Origin: Pristionchus mayeri
Lineage: Eukaryota; Nematoda; Chromadorea; Rhabditida; Neodiplogasteridae
NCBI GenBank assembly: GCA_036245805.1
Contig: BTRK01000006.1
Location: 6,861,613-6,925,612 of the forward strand
Reading direction: 5' to 3'
DNA: 64,000 nt
Shown: piece by piece, positions 60,237-64,000 of the stretch
How positions within the stretch are numbered: the first letter of the stretch is position 1
Layout: each line of letters opens with the position of its first letter
Made by a program: the position numbers and the translations under genes
The notes under the pieces: model-generated
Told to the model about the DNA's origin: nothing
Database searches by the model: none
Seen by the model: the letters and a program-made list of their open reading frames with translations, nothing else

Positions 60237-60850
60237 GTCGAATGGCGAGAGAGTGTTTAGAATTAACATACTGAATTGCGCATCGATTCTAAAAAAATGG
60301 AATGCGTACATCATGAAATTTGTAGTGATATGTTAATAAATGAGTAGCAGTAATGTGAACTATTTTGCACAAGAACCATGTTAAATTGAAATGGATACAA
60401 ACTGTCATGAATGCTCTGAGCAACGGGAAAGGCAGTGGAGAGCAAGAATTGCGTTGATCAGCATAAAAAAGAACATCACACATGATAAAAATATTCGAAC
60501 TCCACTTGAAACTTGGATCAGTTGAGTCCTTACTCCTTCCGCACGCTCTATCAGTTCACGCAATTCAAACACAACCAGGGAAATTCGAGGATTGCATTGA
60601 TATGTATTGCAGTAGAAATGATGAACTGGCCGAATTCTAAAATAATTGGCATGACGAATCGGTTTCTAGATCTCAAGATCGCTCTAATCGCGCCCTTCCT
60701 ATCAGCGCGCTCGCTACAAACTAACCCACTCTCAGCGGTTCATTCCACACTCCCCCACCAAACATCCCGTGAGAGTAGAGAAGAAAGGGAACGAGAGACA
60801 ACGGGAATAAAAAGGGTCGAGAGACAACGAGAGATGCACCGATCACCTCC

Positions 60851-60860
60851 CTATAAATAC
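60851..60860 (+). promoter_or_regulatory. TATA box of the second P450
   Basis: CTATAAATAC at 96-105 bp before the start codon, followed by GAGCGCGCTCTGTTGTGAAC. The first P450 has the same context with CTACAAATAC at 55324-55333, a weakened TATA. Confidence 0.6.
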
Positions 60861-60955
60861 GAGCGCGCTCTGTTGTGAACTTCACATTCGTTTTTTCATC
60901 CCATCCTTCTCGTTTTATATCGCGATCTTCAGGTAATTTTCAGTTTCAGATCATC

Positions 60956-62220
60956 ATGATGTGGATTATGATTGTCCTCGCCGTAATTATGGTGGGGCTG
61001 TTCTACGACTTGCACCAGAAAAGGAAGAATTTCCCGCCAGGTCTGATCTTTGCTGAAAGTCATTTGGGAGCGTTTTCGGAATAACTAAATAAATTTTCAT
61101 TCAGGCCCGACGCCTCTTCCTCTGATCGGCAACCTCATCCCGCTCATCCTCTCCTTCCCCGGCTACGAATTGATGCACAAGTGGAGGAAGGAGTATGGTG
61201 GGTAATTTTACGTTTTTTATTACAACTACAAAGAATCGCACAGAACGAAAATAATTACACACTTACTGCATTTCGCATAACAAAGTATGATCTATGCTTA
61301 CAAAATCTTATAAATGTGACTAAGAATCGTTTTACAGGAGATATCTACACCTACTGGATGGGCCCTCTCCCGATCGTTTCGGTGAACGAGATCAATCTAG
61401 TTCAGGTTCGGGCAGATATGAAGCCATTGTTTTCAAATTGTTATCACGTTTGTAGTTTTGATCGTGCTTAAAAAGGTTTCTGATTTGTTCAATTGTCCCT
61501 TTCAATATTGCGTATTATTTCAGCAAATGTTTGTGCAAGACGGGGACAACTATGCGGATCGCGCATCTTTCGGATCTTACAGAGACGTATAGGTGAGCAA
61601 TCTAAAACATGATCATCATTGTACTTTTCCGAAACGATTTCGAAATAAACATATCTGTATGCTGTCTGAACGATATTATCAGTGAGAAAAAACTCAGCAT
61701 GAAACGATCCATCTTGTTCGCCATCTTCAATGTGCAATAATTGCAAAGAAACACGTGATTTCAGGAGGCAGCTACGGAATCGTTGAGACTAATGGGCAAG
61801 TCTGGCGGGAGCAGCGTAGATTCGCCCTTCACACCCTGTGTGACTTGGGCCTTGGCAAGGAGAGAATGCAGGAACAGGTAGATATTTCCTTGGAAGATTA
61901 TTGTTTTTTTTCTGGAGTTGAAAAAAATATTAGCTATACTTTGCATATTCTAGTGCGGATGATGATCGAGCAGGTCAGCTGATCTCTCTGATTCACACAT
62001 ACTTTAGATCGAAAACATAATTTTTGGGTCGGTATGGACGTGATAATGCTTCAGAAGGTAGAGAATCTTAAAATTTCAGATCCTTGACGAGGCTGCATTT
62101 CTTCTCTCCGAACTGGAATCCGAGTGCAAGGAAACGGGCAAGGTATGGCCCATCAAATACCTGGAGAGGACGGTCGGAAGCGTGATCAACCTGGCACTGT
62201 TCGGATATCGATTTGACAAG
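60956..62220 (+). pseudogene. Second CYP33-like P450, exons 1-6, frameshifted (3' end outside window)
   Basis: Exons: 60956..61040, 61105..61197, 61338..61405, 61524..61592, 61765..61877, 62080..62220. Anchor MMWIMIVLAVIMVGLFYDL, then FPPGPTPLPLIGNLIP, GDIYTYWMGPLPIV, VWREQRRFALHTLCDLG, ILDEAAFLLSELESECK. All exon lengths equal those of the first P450 except exon 4, which is 69 bp instead of 73; the 4 missing bases (near 61574 and 61590) bring TAG in frame at the exon end. Exons 7-15 must lie beyond 64000. Promoter and start context match the first gene (TTTCAG then ATCATCATG). Tandem duplicate, probably inactivated recently. Confidence 0.85.
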
Positions 62221-62374
62221 GTTGGTGATCCATCAACTATATGTTTATGATGGATTCAAAATTAATTGGACTGTGATAAATGATAGGCTTAAGAGACCCT
62301 CCATCAGAGAACGTAACAACTGTACAGGGGTCCTCGGATGGCCAAAAATTCGATATTTCCCATACTTTTTTTCT

Positions 62375-64000
62375 GAAGTGGGGGTCCCGAGTGCTGATCG
62401 CCGGCAATAATGACTAAGTTCTGGGGTCGATTTTGAAAAATGTTTCTGGCACCAACAACTTTTGGGGTCGAAAAATGACTTTCACAAAATCATCTGGAAT
62501 CTAGTTTTTCTGGAGTATTTTCACGCGTAGAAACCAAATGTCACTATTAGAGCGCGAGAAAATCTGTTTGAAAAAAAATTAGAGGCGAAAAACTGAAAAT
62601 TTCGCTCCGAAAAGGCATAAAGTGGCATACTTCCATTTCAAAAAATAGTATTTTGGGTGATTGGTATTTTCCGAATCTACTTGTGGTAGCCTATCTGCTG
62701 ATTTTTTTCCAGAATTTTAAACGTGTATATATATATCGACTTTTGTGAGCCTGAAGTTGGTAACCAAGTGCGAAATTGTGAAAATGTGGACTGGTAGATT
62801 CTCCCAAACGGGCCCAATATATCCGAAACCAACAGAAAACATAAGAAACTTATGAAAATAACTTTATAAATTAATTCGAAGCAACTCGGTGCTTTATGCA
62901 TCTCGATAATCGGGAATACCAAAATACGAGATTTTGACCTCAAAGTGCCGAGAATGGGAATTTCTTTCGCTTTTCTATCTACATGAATTCTATTCAAATG
63001 AAGTGTGGCATGACTCACATGAAGCAAACTCGTTATTAGAATGTTTACAAACGTATCTAAGTACTAACCGATGTTTCACTTTCACGAAATGTCGCAATTG
63101 CGTCCAAAATTCTGACATTTTTTTTATCATTTTTTATGAAGTTTTCGTGAGTTCTTATTATTAAAATCAAATTCAGCGAGTTAAAATACACTAGGAACAC
63201 CTGTTAAAGCACGAATTTCGGAAAACTTTTTTTCGATATTTTCAAAAAAATCGATTTTTAAATGTTGCTAAAAAATTCACAAAAAACAATATTTCTAGTG
63301 TATTTCAACTCGCTGAATCCGATTTTAATAATAAGAACTCATGAAAACTTCATACAAATGACATTGACTCAAAAATGTCAGAATTTTGGACGCAATTGCG
63401 ACATTTCGTGAAAGTGAAACTTCGGTTAGTACTTAAATACGTTTGTAAACATTCTAATAACGAGTTTGCTTCATGTGAGTCATGCCACACTTCATTTTAA
63501 TAGAATTCATGTAGATAGAAAAGCTATATAAATTCCCATTCTCGGCACATTGAGTTCAAAATCTCGTGTTTTGGCATTACCGATTATCGAGATGCATGAA
63601 ACTCCGAGTTGCTTCGAATTAATTTATAAAGTTATTTTCATAATATATACACGTTTAAAATTCTGGAAAAATACAGCAGATAGGCTACCACTAGTAGATT
63701 CGGAAAATACCAATCACCCAAAATACTATTTTTTGAAATGGAGTTATGCCACATTATGTGCCTTTTCGGATCGACATTTTCAGTTTTTCGCCTCTAATTT
63801 TTTTCCAACATATTTTCCCGCGCTCTAATAGTGAAATTCGGTTTCTACGCGTGAAAATACTCCAGAAAAACTATATTCCAGATGATTTTGAGAAAGTCAT
63901 TTTTTCGAACCCAAAAGTGGTTGGTGCCAGAAACTTTTTCAAAATCGACCCCAGACCTTAGTCATTACTGCCGGCGATCAGCACTCGGGACCCCCACTTC
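62375..64000. mobile_element. Large palindromic element (F5) in the second P450's intron, cut by window end
   Basis: Left arm from 62375 (GAAGTGGGGGTCCCGAGTGC) to about 63190, right arm from about 63290 to the window end (GCACTCGGGACCCCCACTTC). Arms of ~800 bp, loop under 110 bp, few mismatches. The terminal bases 63981-64000 pair exactly with 62375-62394, so the palindrome extends further. No ORF. Confidence 0.85.

Overview
The window looks like nuclear DNA from a free-living, probably diplogastrid-like (Pristionchus-type) nematode. The evidence is intron-rich genes with short phased introns and TTTCAG acceptors, two nematode chemoreceptor genes (an Sre/Srb-type and an Srd-type), CYP33-like P450s, an intracellular-type serpin cluster, and RTE-like and CR1-like LINEs plus mariner and foldback elements. 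The organism call is inference; the gene families are read from the sequence. Most genes are split into exons under 200 bp, so I rebuilt exon chains by hand from splice sites, reading phase and agreement between paralogues.

Layout. 0.15-1.7 kb: 3' exons of an Sre/Srb-type receptor on +, followed by a second copy of its last coding segment. 2-26.6 kb: four serpin units on -, here called A (1983-6550), C (10551-11854), B (12317-14313) and D (19842-26599). B and D have the full ten exons, C keeps exons 4-10 and A only exons 7-10 plus a second last exon. All four carry lesions. An RTE-like LINE (2922-5825, 10-bp TSD) sits in a serpin A intron. A CR1-like LINE (20613-24592, 5-bp TSD) sits inside exon 7 of serpin D. 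A glycine-rich, probably secreted protein gene (6933-9499, +) lies between A and C. A truncated mariner, a 913-bp perfect tandem duplication and a ~120-bp satellite occupy 14.8-17.4 kb, followed by hairpins and a TIR element carrying tRNA-like promoter boxes.

27-36 kb is a gene-free block of nested inverted repeats and one mariner-type MITE. 36.9-39.3 kb (-) is a structurally complete nine-exon Srd-type chemoreceptor of 297 aa. 36.5-54.6 kb (+) holds about 14 diverged copies of a two-block sequence (a ~110-180 bp purine-rich block, then a TTTCAG-AGCCCTAAATGCTCTC-like block) that I cannot assign to any family. It is the best candidate here for something undescribed. 55.4-62.2 kb (+) holds two tandem CYP33-like P450s with matching promoters. 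The first is complete except for one AT splice donor; the second is frameshifted in exon 4 and runs into a large palindrome that reaches the window end.

How it fits together: the genes suggest environmental sensing (chemoreceptors), xenobiotic metabolism (P450s) and protease inhibition (serpins), all fast-evolving classes under birth-and-death evolution. Serpin reactive loops differ at nearly every P1 position while the scaffold exons keep identical lengths.
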